64,000 nt of DNA from Fidelibacterota bacterium (GCA_004124405.1 SCKP01000001.1:62001-126000), one strand, 5' to 3'. Positions 16,695 through 26,622 are shown, counted from the stretch's first letter. A program made the numbers and translations. Notes: a model not told the origin generated them from the sequence alone.

Positions 16695-17603
16695 ATGAAT
16701 AAACGAAAAACAATCCTTGCTGTCGGTTCTATTGCGATTGACACACTGGAAACGCCCCATGGTAATCGAAAAGATCTCTTGGGTGGATCTGCAACATATT
16801 TCTCTATTTCTGCAAGTTTGATGGCTCCCGTAAAATTGGTGGGAGTTGTAGGCAATGATTTTCCCGAAGAAGGCTGGAAGTTATTTCACTCGCGGAATAT
16901 AAATACTGATAATATACTGGTTGAAAATGGTTCGACCTTTCGCTGGGGGGGTAGATACTCCAATGATTATTCTACGCGAGATACCCTCTTTACAGAACTG
17001 GGTGTGTTTGAAAATTTCACTCCCTACATTCAAGAAGCCGACCGTTTATCTCCACTGGTCTTTTTAGGAAATATCCACCCGGATTTACAATCATCTGTAG
17101 CGAAACTAACTCCTTCCGCAGAATATATTGTAACCGATACCATGAATTTATGGATTGATCTTTTCCCTGAAAAATTAAAAGAAGTGTTGAAGCTTTCTAC
17201 AATATTATTAATAAACCACGAGGAAGCCGAACAATTTACCGGACAGTCAGAGATTTCCGATGCAGCCAGCGAACTATTATCTGCTGGTCCAGAAATTGTC
17301 GTTATTAAAAAGGGTGCAGATGGTGCTTATCTGGCTCAGGGAGAAACTCGCCATTCGGTTCCTGTTTTCCCCATCAATCAAGTAATTGATCCAACTGGCG
17401 CTGGTGATTCTTTTGCCGGCGGTTTCATGGGCCATCTCTCTCAAACCAGTCAACCCGATTTTCTGGAGGCAGTTATAGTTGGCTCTGCCATGGCTTCATT
17501 TTGTATTGAAGGGTTTGGTGTTGAATCTCTCGTAAAGGCCACACAAAAATTGCTTGAACAGAGGGTAGAATCAATAAAAAATTCCATGGTTGAGAAGGTA
17601 TAA
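16695..17603 (+). CDS. PfkB/ribokinase-family sugar kinase
   Basis: 302 residues. The N-terminal VGSIAIDTLE and GGSATYFSISAS are the substrate-binding glycines of the ribokinase fold. INQVIDPTGAGDSFAGGF near residue 227 is PfkB signature 2, containing the catalytic Asp and the anion hole. The middle section (EYIVTDTMNLWID, ILLINHEEAEQFTG) follows the family. The substrate could be a nucleoside or sugar; close relatives are simply called PfkB kinases. It is followed 6 bases later by queF. Confidence 0.87.
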   Translation: MNKRKTILAVGSIAIDTLETPHGNRKDLLGGSATYFSISASLMAPVKLVGVVGNDFPEEGWKLFHSRNINTDNILVENGSTFRWGGRYSNDYSTRDTLFTELGVFENFTPYIQEADRLSPLVFLGNIHPDLQSSVAKLTPSAEYIVTDTMNLWIDLFPEKLKEVLKLSTILLINHEEAEQFTGQSEISDAASELLSAGPEIVVIKKGADGAYLAQGETRHSVPVFPINQVIDPTGAGDSFAGGFMGHLSQTSQPDFLEAVIVGSAMASFCIEGFGVESLVKATQKLLEQRVESIKNSMVEKV

Positions 17604-17609
17604 TTATTG

Positions 17610-17969
17610 ATGTCTGACTCTCTCCCTACATCTTCAGAATTTGAAGTAGTGAAAAACCAATATGCTGACAGAGATTATAATGTAAAAATATCAATCCCTG
17701 AATTTACCTGTGTTTGCCCCAGGACGGGTCAGCCTGATTTTGCTACAATTGAAATTAATTACATCCCTGATAAATTAATTGTGGAGTTGAAATCTCTTAA
17801 ATTATATATTCAGCAATTTCGAAATCTGGGAATGTTTCATGAAAATGTAACCAATAAGATTTTGGATGATTTTCGCATGGCCTGTAAACCAAGAAAAATA
17901 GATGTAATTGGCCGTTTTAATCCTCGGGGTGGAATAGGCACTATTGTTGAAGCACATTGGCAAGAATAA
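17610..17969 (+). CDS. queF: NADPH-dependent preQ0 reductase
   Basis: Reduces 7-cyano-7-deazaguanine to preQ1 in queuosine biosynthesis. It is 119 residues from the ATG; an adjacent in-frame TTG would add one residue. It is the short unimodular YkvM type. FTCVCPRTGQPDFATIEI holds the catalytic Cys and nearby Asp, and LVELKSLKLYIQQFRN is the QueF-specific substrate strand, with the Glu recognising the base. FHENVT completes the site. A second queuosine gene, queA, lies at 59303, so the later steps of the pathway are represented here. Confidence 0.96.
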   Translation: MSDSLPTSSEFEVVKNQYADRDYNVKISIPEFTCVCPRTGQPDFATIEINYIPDKLIVELKSLKLYIQQFRNLGMFHENVTNKILDDFRMACKPRKIDVIGRFNPRGGIGTIVEAHWQE

Positions 17970-18036
17970 AGTGTTTATTAGATGCATAAAATGTTATTAA
18001 ATTTCTAGGCTGTAATAGTTTAAAAAAGGACTGAAC

Positions 18037-18171
18037 ATGAAGGTCACAATAAAATATACCAATAGAAAGCGAAAAAATAAACACGGATTTAAAAAGCGGA
18101 TGAGCACTAAGGCTGGTCGTGCGTTATTGGCCAGGCGGCGTAAAAAGGGTCGGAAGACAATATCTGCTTAA
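18037..18171 (+). CDS. rpmH: 50S ribosomal protein L34
   Basis: 44 residues, very basic: after [13 protein letters not shown] come the L34 hallmarks [25 protein letters not shown]. The N-terminus is slightly longer and less standard than the usual MKRTYQPS form. AAAAAGGA precedes the ATG at good spacing. The stop abuts the TTG start of rnpA, the near-universal rpmH-rnpA pair. Confidence 0.95.
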   Translation: MKVTIKYTNRKRKNKHGFKKRMSTKAGRALLARRRKKGRKTISA

Positions 18172-18480
18172 TTGAAACATTCGCTTTCTTCATCAGGGTT
18201 TTCTAAAATAATGAAAGCCTCAAAGTCCCTGTATTTCAGGGATTTATCATTTAAATATAGCAAAAGCTCTAAGATTGAAATGGGGCTTATCGTATCTAAA
18301 AAATATGGAAATGCTGTGCAGCGCAATCTCTTTAAACGGCGTTGTAGGTCCATATTTAAATCATATATGATTGATAATAATATTGGCTGCGCATTGGTTG
18401 TGCGCCCCAAAACCAAGGGTTTAACTTACACGACTATTAAAGAATCCTTTAATTCCCTTTATGTTACACTCTCTTATTAA
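18172..18480 (+). CDS. rnpA: Ribonuclease P protein component
   Basis: 102 residues, assists the RNase P RNA in 5' processing of tRNA precursors. GLIVSKKYGNAVQRNLFKRRCRSIFK contains the conserved RNxxKRR helix that binds RNA. It starts at TTG directly after the rpmH stop, so translation is coupled. No earlier start exists because the preceding base ends rpmH. Its tail overlaps yidD by 20 bases. Confidence 0.94.
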   Translation: MKHSLSSSGFSKIMKASKSLYFRDLSFKYSKSSKIEMGLIVSKKYGNAVQRNLFKRRCRSIFKSYMIDNNIGCALVVRPKTKGLTYTTIKESFNSLYVTLSY

Positions 18481-18688
18481 ACAACTTTTCATCCTCCTTA
18501 TAAAAATTTATAAGAATGTGATTTCCGGATTTCTGCCTGATGCTTGTCGTTTTACACCCTCTTGTTCCAATTATTCAATTGAAGCCCTGGACAAACACGG
18601 AATAAAGGGTGGCGGATGGCTGGCAATAAAGCGTTTGGGCAAATGTCATCCTTTTTATAAAACAACAGGTTATGACCCCGTGCCATGA
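18461..18688 (+). CDS. yidD: Membrane protein insertion efficiency factor YidD
   Basis: 75 residues. An amphipathic/hydrophobic N-terminal helix is followed by the family signature CRFTPSCSNYSIEALDKHG and, near the C-terminus, KCHPFYKTTGYDPVP. It supports YidC-dependent insertion at the inner membrane. It overlaps rnpA upstream and yidC downstream (ATGA), the classic order. Confidence 0.96.
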   Translation: MLHSLIKQLFILLIKIYKNVISGFLPDACRFTPSCSNYSIEALDKHGIKGGGWLAIKRLGKCHPFYKTTGYDPVP

Positions 18689-20433
18689 ATAATACCCTGC
18701 GATATATTCTCGCTGGCGGTTTAATTTTCTTAATTATTATCCTGCAGCCCTTTTATCTGGAATGGTTAGGGTATGATGCGGGCCCCTCTTCAAATGAAAA
18801 TACCGAGGGTGTGAATTCTGAAAATTTCTACCTTCCTGTGCAAGAAAAAAGTCCTAAGTCCTCTTTCGAGGCTAAGTCGAACAAGCTCTCGGCAAGTGCC
18901 TCTGATCAAGAATCATTTATTACCGTTGTAACGCCTCTGTATACAGCTACGCTCACCAATAAATCCGGCGGAAGTTTTGTAAATTATTTTTTAACAGGTG
19001 AAAATTCAGATAAGTTAAAATACCTGGGAGGTTATGATGATGATGGATTTTTTCAGCCCGATATTCCCGTATCATTAATTATTAACACTGAAGAGAATTG
19101 TATGCCTTGTCTGGCTGATTATGATGCTAATGATGATAGATACAATTTTTTAAACCAGCCCTTTACATTATTAAATTTTTCAAACCAGCAAGATACTATT
19201 TATCTTGATTATGGCTCTATTGAGCTGAAATATGCTCTAAAAGATGCTGATGGTAGAATTATTATTAATAAAACGGTTTCTTTTTATGCAGACAAATATA
19301 TTAATGATCATTTTTATGACATTAACGATGATCTTTTGGAGTATTCCAATAATCTTGAGTTGCTATGGTATGGTGGGTTGCGTCCAACAGAAGAAAAAGA
19401 AGATGAAGATGTAACCTATGGATCTGGAATTATCAGCCAGGCTGGTGAAATTGAAGATCTGCAATCTACAGATCCTGATGAAATTTTAGCAAGAGAAATA
19501 TATAAAGGACAAACGGACTGGGTCGCGATTCGAACAAAATATTTTATGTCGGCAATCATAGCGGAAAATTCGGGGAAATACGCCACCCTGTCTGGTCATA
19601 ATGCTGAATTTGGACACCGAAAACATACTCCCATATATCATGCATCCATTGGCTATCCCTTGGATGTATCAATAATTTCCTCCAGTATTTATTTAGGTCC
19701 CCTTGATGTTGATTTTTTATCTCAAACGGGCGCTACTCTAGAAGCTTCCATGAATTGGGGTTTTGCTCCAATTCGCCCAATTAGTAAGGGTGTCTTGTGG
19801 GTTTTGAAATTTATGCACAATAAGTTGAACCTGAATTATGGTCTCGTGTTGTTGTTATTTGCACTTTTGGTTAGACTTATTACCGGCCCCCTTACAAAAA
19901 AGAGTTATGAATCCAGTCAAAACATGCAAAAAATTCAGCCTGCGATTAAAAAAATGCAGGCGAAATATAAAGGCGATCCTCAGCGCCTTAATAAAGAAAC
20001 TATGGCTTTATATAAAAAACACAAAGTTAATCCCCTGGGGGGATGTCTTCCCATCATGCTTCAGATGCCATTATTATGGGCTTTATTTATGGTTTTTCGC
20101 ACCACCATTGAGTTTCGGGGCGCACCATTTATGCTGTGGATATCTGATCTTTCCAAGCCGGATGTAGTCTTCACACTCCCCTTTTCTATTCCCGTTTATG
20201 GTGATGGGGTGGCTATATTGCCTCTTGTCATGGGCGCCACTCTTATGCTCACGATGCGCATGTCCTCTGCCACCATGGATAAAAGTCAAAAACCCGTTAT
20301 GTATTTTATGAATGTGTTTTTCATACTGCTTTTTAATACATTTCCCTCCGGACTTAATTTGTATTATACAGCTTATAATATGTTGAGTTTCTTCCAACAG
20401 CGCAGCATTAAGAATAAGCTTGCCAATCAATAA
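18685..20433 (+). CDS. yidC: Membrane protein insertase YidC
   Basis: 582 residues. There is an N-terminal membrane anchor (about 5-22), a large periplasmic beta-supersandwich domain (about 70-350) as in Gram-negative YidC, and then the conserved five-helix insertase core (LNYGLVLLLFALLVRLITGPLTKKSYESSQ onward, where the Arg of the hydrophilic groove is visible as LLVRLITGP). PLGGCLPIMLQMPLLWALF and FPSGLNLYYTAYN are hallmark segments. The presence of the periplasmic domain argues for a two-membrane cell. No jag gene follows, unlike in many bacteria. Confidence 0.96.
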   Translation: MNNTLRYILAGGLIFLIIILQPFYLEWLGYDAGPSSNENTEGVNSENFYLPVQEKSPKSSFEAKSNKLSASASDQESFITVVTPLYTATLTNKSGGSFVNYFLTGENSDKLKYLGGYDDDGFFQPDIPVSLIINTEENCMPCLADYDANDDRYNFLNQPFTLLNFSNQQDTIYLDYGSIELKYALKDADGRIIINKTVSFYADKYINDHFYDINDDLLEYSNNLELLWYGGLRPTEEKEDEDVTYGSGIISQAGEIEDLQSTDPDEILAREIYKGQTDWVAIRTKYFMSAIIAENSGKYATLSGHNAEFGHRKHTPIYHASIGYPLDVSIISSSIYLGPLDVDFLSQTGATLEASMNWGFAPIRPISKGVLWVLKFMHNKLNLNYGLVLLLFALLVRLITGPLTKKSYESSQNMQKIQPAIKKMQAKYKGDPQRLNKETMALYKKHKVNPLGGCLPIMLQMPLLWALFMVFRTTIEFRGAPFMLWISDLSKPDVVFTLPFSIPVYGDGVAILPLVMGATLMLTMRMSSATMDKSQKPVMYFMNVFFILLFNTFPSGLNLYYTAYNMLSFFQQRSIKNKLANQ

Positions 20434-20448
20434 TAAATTGCAAATGAA

Positions 20449-21795
20449 ATGTTGCCCTATGATCAAGAAAACATTGTAGCAATTGCCACCCCGCCGGGTA
20501 TCGGTGCGCTTGCAGTGGTGCGACTTTCTGGAAAAGATTTAAAGCCGCTGTATAAAGAATTCACCCACAAAAAGCCTAAAAACAGGTTTGCATTGTTTAC
20601 CAAGCTCTATCATCCAAAAAATAATCATATTCTAGATGAGGTAGTTGTAACCTATTTTAAATCTCCAGGCAGCTATACCGGCGAAGATATAATAGAAATC
20701 TCCTGTCATGGGGGAACTGCCGTTAAAAATTCAATTTTGCAGGCAGCTATTGATGGTGGGGCAAGACTAGCGCAGCCTGGCGAATTTTCATATCGTTCCT
20801 TTTTAAATGGAAAAATGGATTTGCTTCAAGCTGAAGCAGTATCAGCAATAATTTCATCAAAAACCTCCCGTTCAGCAGAATTAAGCCTCTATCATTTAGA
20901 AGGTAAGGTTTCAAAAATGCTTGGAGAGATCAAATCTAAGATAATAGATGTCCTCTCAATTATAGAAAATGAATTAAACTTTTCGGAAGACGAAATAAGC
21001 CTGACTTCCTATTCAACTATTCGCTCCATGCTCGAAGATGTTCAGACTCAAATAAACCGAATTGTAGACTCGTCTCTGATAGGTAAGAAAATATTTTCCG
21101 GTATTAGAATAATCATATTGGGGCGTCCCAACACGGGCAAATCCAGCTTGTTTAATGCCCTGTTGGGTCACGATAGAGCCATCACTTCTCCCGTGGCGGG
21201 AACCACTAGGGATACGGTTGAATCCTGGTTTGAATTGGAGGGTGTGCCCGTGTGTCTTGTAGATACGGCCGGTGTTTGGGAATCTAAAAAGCCGCTCGAT
21301 AATCTTGGTGTAGAAAAAACAATTTCTGAATTAGATCGGGCAGATTTGTGTTTATTGGTTGATGATGAAAATCCACGTGCTTTAATTAACACCGAATTTA
21401 TGAAAAGATATCAACATCACTATATTTTAGTAAAATCAAAGTCTGATTTAGTGCCTTCTCCTTCAATAGTTAAAGACGATATTATCTTCACTTCTTCTAA
21501 AGAAAACACAGGAATAAACAAGTTATTAACATCTATTTCCACATATATTCTTAATAATATTAATCTTGCAGACCACACGCATGGGTTTATGATAACCCAG
21601 CGTCAAAGAGGATTATTGGAAGAATCTGCACTTTGCTTGAATGAAGCTATTGCCCAGCTGGCTGAAGGCATAGAAACAGATATCGTTGCATCAACGCTGA
21701 ATGGTTTTGTTGTGGCTATTAAAGATGTTGTTGGAGAAATTCCCAATAAAGCAATTATTCAAAATATTTTTTCTAATTTTTGTGTTGGAAAATGA
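20449..21795 (+). CDS. mnmE: tRNA modification GTPase MnmE
   Basis: With MnmG it installs the 5-carboxymethylaminomethyl/aminomethyl group on U34 of tRNAs. 448 residues. The N-terminal domain binds tetrahydrofolate (ISCHGGTAVKNSILQ). The G domain has GRPNTGKSSLFNALLG (P-loop), GTTRDT (G2) and DTAGVWES (G3). The C-terminal FCVGK is the MnmE-specific CxGK motif with the conserved Cys. It overlaps mnmG by 4 bases, the usual coupling of the two partners. Confidence 0.96.
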   Translation: MLPYDQENIVAIATPPGIGALAVVRLSGKDLKPLYKEFTHKKPKNRFALFTKLYHPKNNHILDEVVVTYFKSPGSYTGEDIIEISCHGGTAVKNSILQAAIDGGARLAQPGEFSYRSFLNGKMDLLQAEAVSAIISSKTSRSAELSLYHLEGKVSKMLGEIKSKIIDVLSIIENELNFSEDEISLTSYSTIRSMLEDVQTQINRIVDSSLIGKKIFSGIRIIILGRPNTGKSSLFNALLGHDRAITSPVAGTTRDTVESWFELEGVPVCLVDTAGVWESKKPLDNLGVEKTISELDRADLCLLVDDENPRALINTEFMKRYQHHYILVKSKSDLVPSPSIVKDDIIFTSSKENTGINKLLTSISTYILNNINLADHTHGFMITQRQRGLLEESALCLNEAIAQLAEGIETDIVASTLNGFVVAIKDVVGEIPNKAIIQNIFSNFCVGK

Positions 21796-23606
21796 GGAAT
21801 AAAAGCATTGTTATTGTTGGAGGGGGCCATGCCGGAGTAGAGGCAGCCTTCGCTGTTGCAAACCTTGGAATCAAGGCATTACTGGTCTCCATGGATAAAA
21901 ACGCTGTTGGTAGAATGAGTTGCAATCCAGCCATTGGCGGTCTTGGCAAGGGACATTTGGTGAAAGAAATAGATGCATTGGGTGGTATTATGGCCCGGGC
22001 TTCAGATGCGTGTGGGATTCAATTTAAAATGCTCAATAAATCAAAAGGTCGGGCAGTCTGGTCTCCTAGGGCTCAAATTGATAAACATCAATATGCTCAC
22101 TATATTCAATCAATACTGTCTGCACACAAAAATATTTCCATTATACAAGATGAGGTTGTTGATTTCTCTGTTGATAAGGGGTCTGTTTCCAGCATTGTTC
22201 TACGAAATGGCGGGACATTAAAAACCAACGCTTTAATTGTATGTTCAGGCACCTTTTTAAACGGAATGATACATATTGGAAAAGAGCATTATTCTGCTGG
22301 AAGGTTTGGTGAGAGAGCTGTTATTGGACTATCTAATGCTATTGTTAATAAAGGATTTAAAGTTTCCCGTTTAAAAACTGGAACCCCGCCCCGCCTTTTG
22401 TCATCATCTATAAAATGGAACAAATTACAGCGGGCTGATGGGGATGAACATGCCGTTCCATTTTCAATACTTACAAAGCGTCCTTTTCATCCTAAAAATA
22501 TTCCCTGTCATATTGTGGATACAAACACCAATGTTCATAAGATTTTGGCTGATAATTTACATGAATCTGCTATGTATTCGGGAAAAATTACCGGTGTTGG
22601 GCCGCGTTATTGTCCAAGCATTGAAGATAAAATTGTGAGGTTCAGTGATAGAGGAAAACATCAGCTTTTTCTCGAACCTGAATGGTATAATTCAGATCAG
22701 ATTTATGTAAATGGTTTTTCTACAAGTATGCCTAAGCATATTCAGGAGCTTGCACTCAGAAGTATTTCAGGGCTTGAAGATGTCCAGCTCATTCGTCCAG
22801 GCTATGCAATTGAATATGATTATTTTCCATCATCCCAATTAAAAAGTACTCTCGAAACAAAAATGATTGACGGTTTATATTTTGCGGGTCAGATGAATGG
22901 TACCTCTGGTTATGAAGAGGCTGCTGCCCAGGGTTTAATTGCAGGTGCAAACGCCGGACTAAAGCTATTAAATAATAACAGCCTTGTTTTAGGTAGGGAC
23001 ATGGCCTATATTGGGGTTTTAATTGATGATTTGATTACCAAGGATATTAACGAACCCTATCGTATGTTCACCTCAAGCGCAGAATACCGACTATCTCTCC
23101 GTGCCGATAATGCAGGGATGCGGTTGACAAAAAATGCATATGATTTAGGCTTGGTTAAAGAAAAGCAATATGCCCTATTTAATACGTTTAAGACGTCCGT
23201 CTCTGAAATTAAGACCCTCTGTAATGCAATTAAGGTACCTATAGATAGTAAGAATATTCCTCTTACTGATTATCTAAAGCGACCAAAAAACACAATCTTC
23301 AATTGTAATCAAGGAAGGTCTGTTTTAGAAAAATATCCCTATGAAGCTATTTTTACCGCAGAAACAGATATTAAATATGAAGGCTATGTAAAAATAGAAA
23401 ATGCCCGGGTAAGCAAATTAATGAAAATGGATGATGTTAAAATTCCAAATCTTTTCGACTACTCTTCATTAAACAACCTTTCTTCAGAATCTAAGGAAAA
23501 GTTGTGTAGGGTTAAGCCGGAAACGCTTGGCCAGGCTTCCAGAATAGCTGGTGTCCGCCCATCAGATCTAGGCATTCTCGCTATTTGTCTCAAAGCCCAT
23601 CCCTAA
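21792..23606 (+). CDS. mnmG: tRNA uridine-5-carboxymethylaminomethyl modification enzyme MnmG
   Basis: 604 residues from the ATG overlapping the mnmE stop (ATGA). An upstream ATG at 21780 would add four residues and is less likely. SIVIVGGGHAGVEAA is the FAD-binding GxGxxG. MSCNPAIGGLGKGHLVKEIDALGG and FCSGTFLNG-like VCSGTFLNGMIHIG are MnmG signatures. EPYRMFTSSAEYRLSLRADNA and the C-terminal ASRIAGVRPSD are also typical. In many genomes rsmG-parA-parB follow mnmG; here a parS site follows directly and then mfd. Confidence 0.96.
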   Translation: MRNKSIVIVGGGHAGVEAAFAVANLGIKALLVSMDKNAVGRMSCNPAIGGLGKGHLVKEIDALGGIMARASDACGIQFKMLNKSKGRAVWSPRAQIDKHQYAHYIQSILSAHKNISIIQDEVVDFSVDKGSVSSIVLRNGGTLKTNALIVCSGTFLNGMIHIGKEHYSAGRFGERAVIGLSNAIVNKGFKVSRLKTGTPPRLLSSSIKWNKLQRADGDEHAVPFSILTKRPFHPKNIPCHIVDTNTNVHKILADNLHESAMYSGKITGVGPRYCPSIEDKIVRFSDRGKHQLFLEPEWYNSDQIYVNGFSTSMPKHIQELALRSISGLEDVQLIRPGYAIEYDYFPSSQLKSTLETKMIDGLYFAGQMNGTSGYEEAAAQGLIAGANAGLKLLNNNSLVLGRDMAYIGVLIDDLITKDINEPYRMFTSSAEYRLSLRADNAGMRLTKNAYDLGLVKEKQYALFNTFKTSVSEIKTLCNAIKVPIDSKNIPLTDYLKRPKNTIFNCNQGRSVLEKYPYEAIFTAETDIKYEGYVKIENARVSKLMKMDDVKIPNLFDYSSLNNLSSESKEKLCRVKPETLGQASRIAGVRPSDLGILAICLKAHP

Positions 23607-23625
23607 CTGTTTCACGTGAAACAGT
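23606..23625. promoter_or_regulatory. parS: parS centromere site (ParB-binding palindrome)
   Basis: ACTGTTTCACGTGAAACAGT is a perfect 20-bp palindrome. Its core TGTTTCACGTGAAACA (23608-23623) matches the 16-bp bacterial chromosomal parS consensus exactly at all conserved positions. ParB nucleates here for chromosome segregation. The site directly follows the mnmG stop and contains the GTG start codon of mfd. Such sites normally sit close to oriC, which fits the neighbouring rpmH-mnmG and dnaN-gyrBA genes. No parA or parB is encoded within the window. Confidence 0.93.
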
Positions 23626-26609
23626 TTTCCCCGCTTACCACTATTTTAGAGGCCCTCCCTTCTACGAATTCTGGAGAGGGATTGTGTATTAATGGTTTTC
23701 ATCCCGATCTTTTCCTGCCACTAATTAGATCCGTTGATTGTAGGCTGTTTATAACCGTTCCTGATAACCGGTTTTCTTCAATATCTAAATATTTATCCCT
23801 TCTTTGGGATGATGAATCAGTTGTTTTTGTAGCACAGCCCTATAGTGATAATAATGTTCCTCCTGGCTTTGCCTATTCTGAAAACCACCTAATCGTTCGG
23901 GCTAAAGAGCTTTTGGCGGGGGGGTTAGACTCTATACAAACAATCTTTTGTTCGGTGGGCGGAGTTACGATGCCCGTTTTGGGTTGCGGGATTGAAAATA
24001 AATTAGTTTTTTCTGCTGCTGTTTCTTTTGAAGACTGTCGTAAATTTTTGGTTTTAGAAAATTATGTACTGGCAGAATTTGTTGCAATGCCTGGCGAATA
24101 TTCCGTGCGAGGGGGTATTATTGACGTGTTTCCGTTTTCATCTCTCTTTCCTTACAGAATTAACTTTTTGGACGAAATTCCAACTGTTTTTCGTTTTAAT
24201 ATAGATAGTCAGCTAACCACTGCCGAGGTGGACAATTTTGTCTTAGTATCTATTGCAAAAAATGACCCCTTGTCATTTAAAGATGTTTCCCTTAAGGGGT
24301 TTTTACATGTGGATTTTGATGGGTCTGGCCGGCTTTGCATTGGGGACCTTTCTGTATCTAAAAAACATCTTGAATTGAAAACTTTGACTCATAGACAGTT
24401 CTATAATATGGATAGGGCGACATTTAAATCTGTTGCTGCCATAAAGGATCTGTCATCTGTTGGTGTCGTGGATGAAAATAATAACATTGCAGTTCCTCTC
24501 TGGTTTTTAGAAAAGGGTTTGCCTTCTAAGAAAAAGGAGCAGGTTTACGCGCCCTTGAATTTGTCAGAAATTAAACGAGGTGATTATCTGGTTCACAGAG
24601 ATCATGGTGTGGGGGTTTGTTTGGGCCTGGTTTTAAAAGAAGGGGGGCTGGCTGTCCAAGAGCTTCTATCCATAAAATATAATGATGGCGGTGTGATTTC
24701 TATAGATACTGGATGCTTGGATTTGATTGCGTTTTTCGCCCCTGCTTACACTGAGGGTGTGGCTTTGGATTCGCTTTCCAAAAAGGGAAATTGGGCTCGT
24801 AAAAAAATATCTGCTAAAAAACGGGTGGAGGAAACTATTCAACAGCTTCTCAACCTATATATTAAACGAAATGATTTGTTGCGCCCTCCTTTTCCTCAGG
24901 ATATTGAGCTTGAAAACACTTTTTTATCATCTTTTCCATATGAGGATACACCGGATCAGGTTCGTGCATGGGGTGAAATCTCTGATGATCTTTCTGCCAA
25001 GTCTCCAATGGATAGGTTGTTATGTGGGGATGTAGGTTTTGGTAAAACCGAACTTGCAATTAGGGCTGCATTCAGGGTTGTGTTATCGAAAAAGAGGGTT
25101 GTTGTTCTGTCCCCTACAACCATACTTGCCAACCAATTAAAATCTTCCTTTTCTGCGCGCCTGGAACCTAATGCTATTTCTGTTGACATGGTTTCTCGTT
25201 TTAGATCTCAAAAGGAGTTGATTGGTGTTAAAAAAAACATTGAGGAAAACAATAATGACGTTTTAATTGGTACACATGCTGTACTAAATGATGATATATA
25301 TTTGAAAAATATAGGTTTATTAATAATTGATGAAGAACATCGTTTTGGTGTTAAGCATAAGGAAAAGATTAAACGGTTTAAAAACAGCGTTGATGTTCTT
25401 TCTATGTCTGCTACTCCAATTCCGCGTTCAATGAATCTTGCTTTGTCGGGCATTTACTCTGTGTCAATGCTGCAGACGCCACCCAGGTTAAGGCTTCCAA
25501 TCAAAACACAAATTAAATATTATAATGAAAGTATTATTAAAGAGGCCATTGATTTTGAGGTGGGCAGGGGTGGGCAGGTATATTTTGTTCACAACGATAT
25601 TGATTCCATTAAAAATGTTTCCAATAAATTACAAAATTTGTTTCCGAAAAATTATGTGGACTATATTCATGGACAAGAGCCTTCTCGTAAAATAGAAAAG
25701 AAAATGGTTGCATTTATTTCTGGTGAAATAGATGTGTTAGTGTGTACTTCGATTATTGAATCTGGTATTGATGTGCCTGCTGCTAATTGTATTATTATTA
25801 ACAATTCTCACCTTTTTGGGCTTTCTCAGCTTTATCAAATGAGGGGGCGTGTGGGTAGGGGGCGCCATCAGGCCTATGCCTACCTGCTAGTACCCAAAAG
25901 AATTTCATTATCTGAAAAAGCCTTAAAAAGAATTAAATCTATTGAGGAAAATATCAGTCTTGGTTCAGGGTATAATATCTCAATGACTGATATGGAAATA
26001 CGGGGTTCAGGGTCACTTTTTGGATATAAGCAGTCTGGTGGCGGTGGTTCAATGGGATATGAAATGTACACCCGGATGGTACAAAGGGTGTTGCATGAAT
26101 CCGGTAAGTTGGATTCGGGGTTTCGCATTCTTCCGGAAGATGTGGTGGTTGAGTTGTACAAAAAGCGTTTTATTCCTGAAAAATATATTTCTCTTGAAAG
26201 TGTGCGGATGTCTGTCTATAAAAACCTCACATCTGCCACTATGGATAAAGAATTAGATGATATACTTTATAATTTAGTAAACCGGTTTGGGCCCGTCCCG
26301 GATCCCTTGATAAACCTAATCCAGGAATCTCGATTGCGCCTGGTTGCATCCAGGGTTGGAATTTGTTCTTTAGTGCGCCGCCCCTGCGGTGTTGTTTGTT
26401 CTGTTGAAAACCGCAATGAAAATTACTATGCTTGTGCCGTGCTTGATTACGCAGAAAAATTCTTTAATGAAGGTAATGTTAAGTATCATATTGTCCCAAC
26501 AAAAAGGGCTGTTTTGTCTTTATGTGTTCATTTAGAAAATAACGAAGATATTTATTCACTCTTTTCTCGTTTTTTGGGTAAATTTGACGCTTTGGCAAAA
26601 GTTAATTAA
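23616..26609 (+). CDS. mfd: Transcription-repair coupling factor
   Basis: Removes stalled RNA polymerase and recruits UvrA. It is 997 residues, somewhat short of the usual 1,100 or more; the N-terminal UvrB-like part is compact. A CarD-like RNA-polymerase-interacting domain lies near residues 310-375 (EIKRGDYLVHRDHGVGV). RecG-like helicase motifs follow: LLCGDVGFGKTELA (Walker A), LLIIDEEHRFGVKH (DEEH), MSATPIPR. The C-terminal TRCF domain (YNLVNRFGPVPDPL) ends the protein. The start is GTG inside the parS palindrome. Only a CTG three codons earlier is an alternative before an in-frame stop. Codon use is strikingly G- and T-rich. Confidence 0.94.
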   Translation: MKQFSPLTTILEALPSTNSGEGLCINGFHPDLFLPLIRSVDCRLFITVPDNRFSSISKYLSLLWDDESVVFVAQPYSDNNVPPGFAYSENHLIVRAKELLAGGLDSIQTIFCSVGGVTMPVLGCGIENKLVFSAAVSFEDCRKFLVLENYVLAEFVAMPGEYSVRGGIIDVFPFSSLFPYRINFLDEIPTVFRFNIDSQLTTAEVDNFVLVSIAKNDPLSFKDVSLKGFLHVDFDGSGRLCIGDLSVSKKHLELKTLTHRQFYNMDRATFKSVAAIKDLSSVGVVDENNNIAVPLWFLEKGLPSKKKEQVYAPLNLSEIKRGDYLVHRDHGVGVCLGLVLKEGGLAVQELLSIKYNDGGVISIDTGCLDLIAFFAPAYTEGVALDSLSKKGNWARKKISAKKRVEETIQQLLNLYIKRNDLLRPPFPQDIELENTFLSSFPYEDTPDQVRAWGEISDDLSAKSPMDRLLCGDVGFGKTELAIRAAFRVVLSKKRVVVLSPTTILANQLKSSFSARLEPNAISVDMVSRFRSQKELIGVKKNIEENNNDVLIGTHAVLNDDIYLKNIGLLIIDEEHRFGVKHKEKIKRFKNSVDVLSMSATPIPRSMNLALSGIYSVSMLQTPPRLRLPIKTQIKYYNESIIKEAIDFEVGRGGQVYFVHNDIDSIKNVSNKLQNLFPKNYVDYIHGQEPSRKIEKKMVAFISGEIDVLVCTSIIESGIDVPAANCIIINNSHLFGLSQLYQMRGRVGRGRHQAYAYLLVPKRISLSEKALKRIKSIEENISLGSGYNISMTDMEIRGSGSLFGYKQSGGGGSMGYEMYTRMVQRVLHESGKLDSGFRILPEDVVVELYKKRFIPEKYISLESVRMSVYKNLTSATMDKELDDILYNLVNRFGPVPDPLINLIQESRLRLVASRVGICSLVRRPCGVVCSVENRNENYYACAVLDYAEKFFNEGNVKYHIVPTKRAVLSLCVHLENNEDIYSLFSRFLGKFDALAKVN

Positions 26610-26622
26610 ACAGGATGAATTG

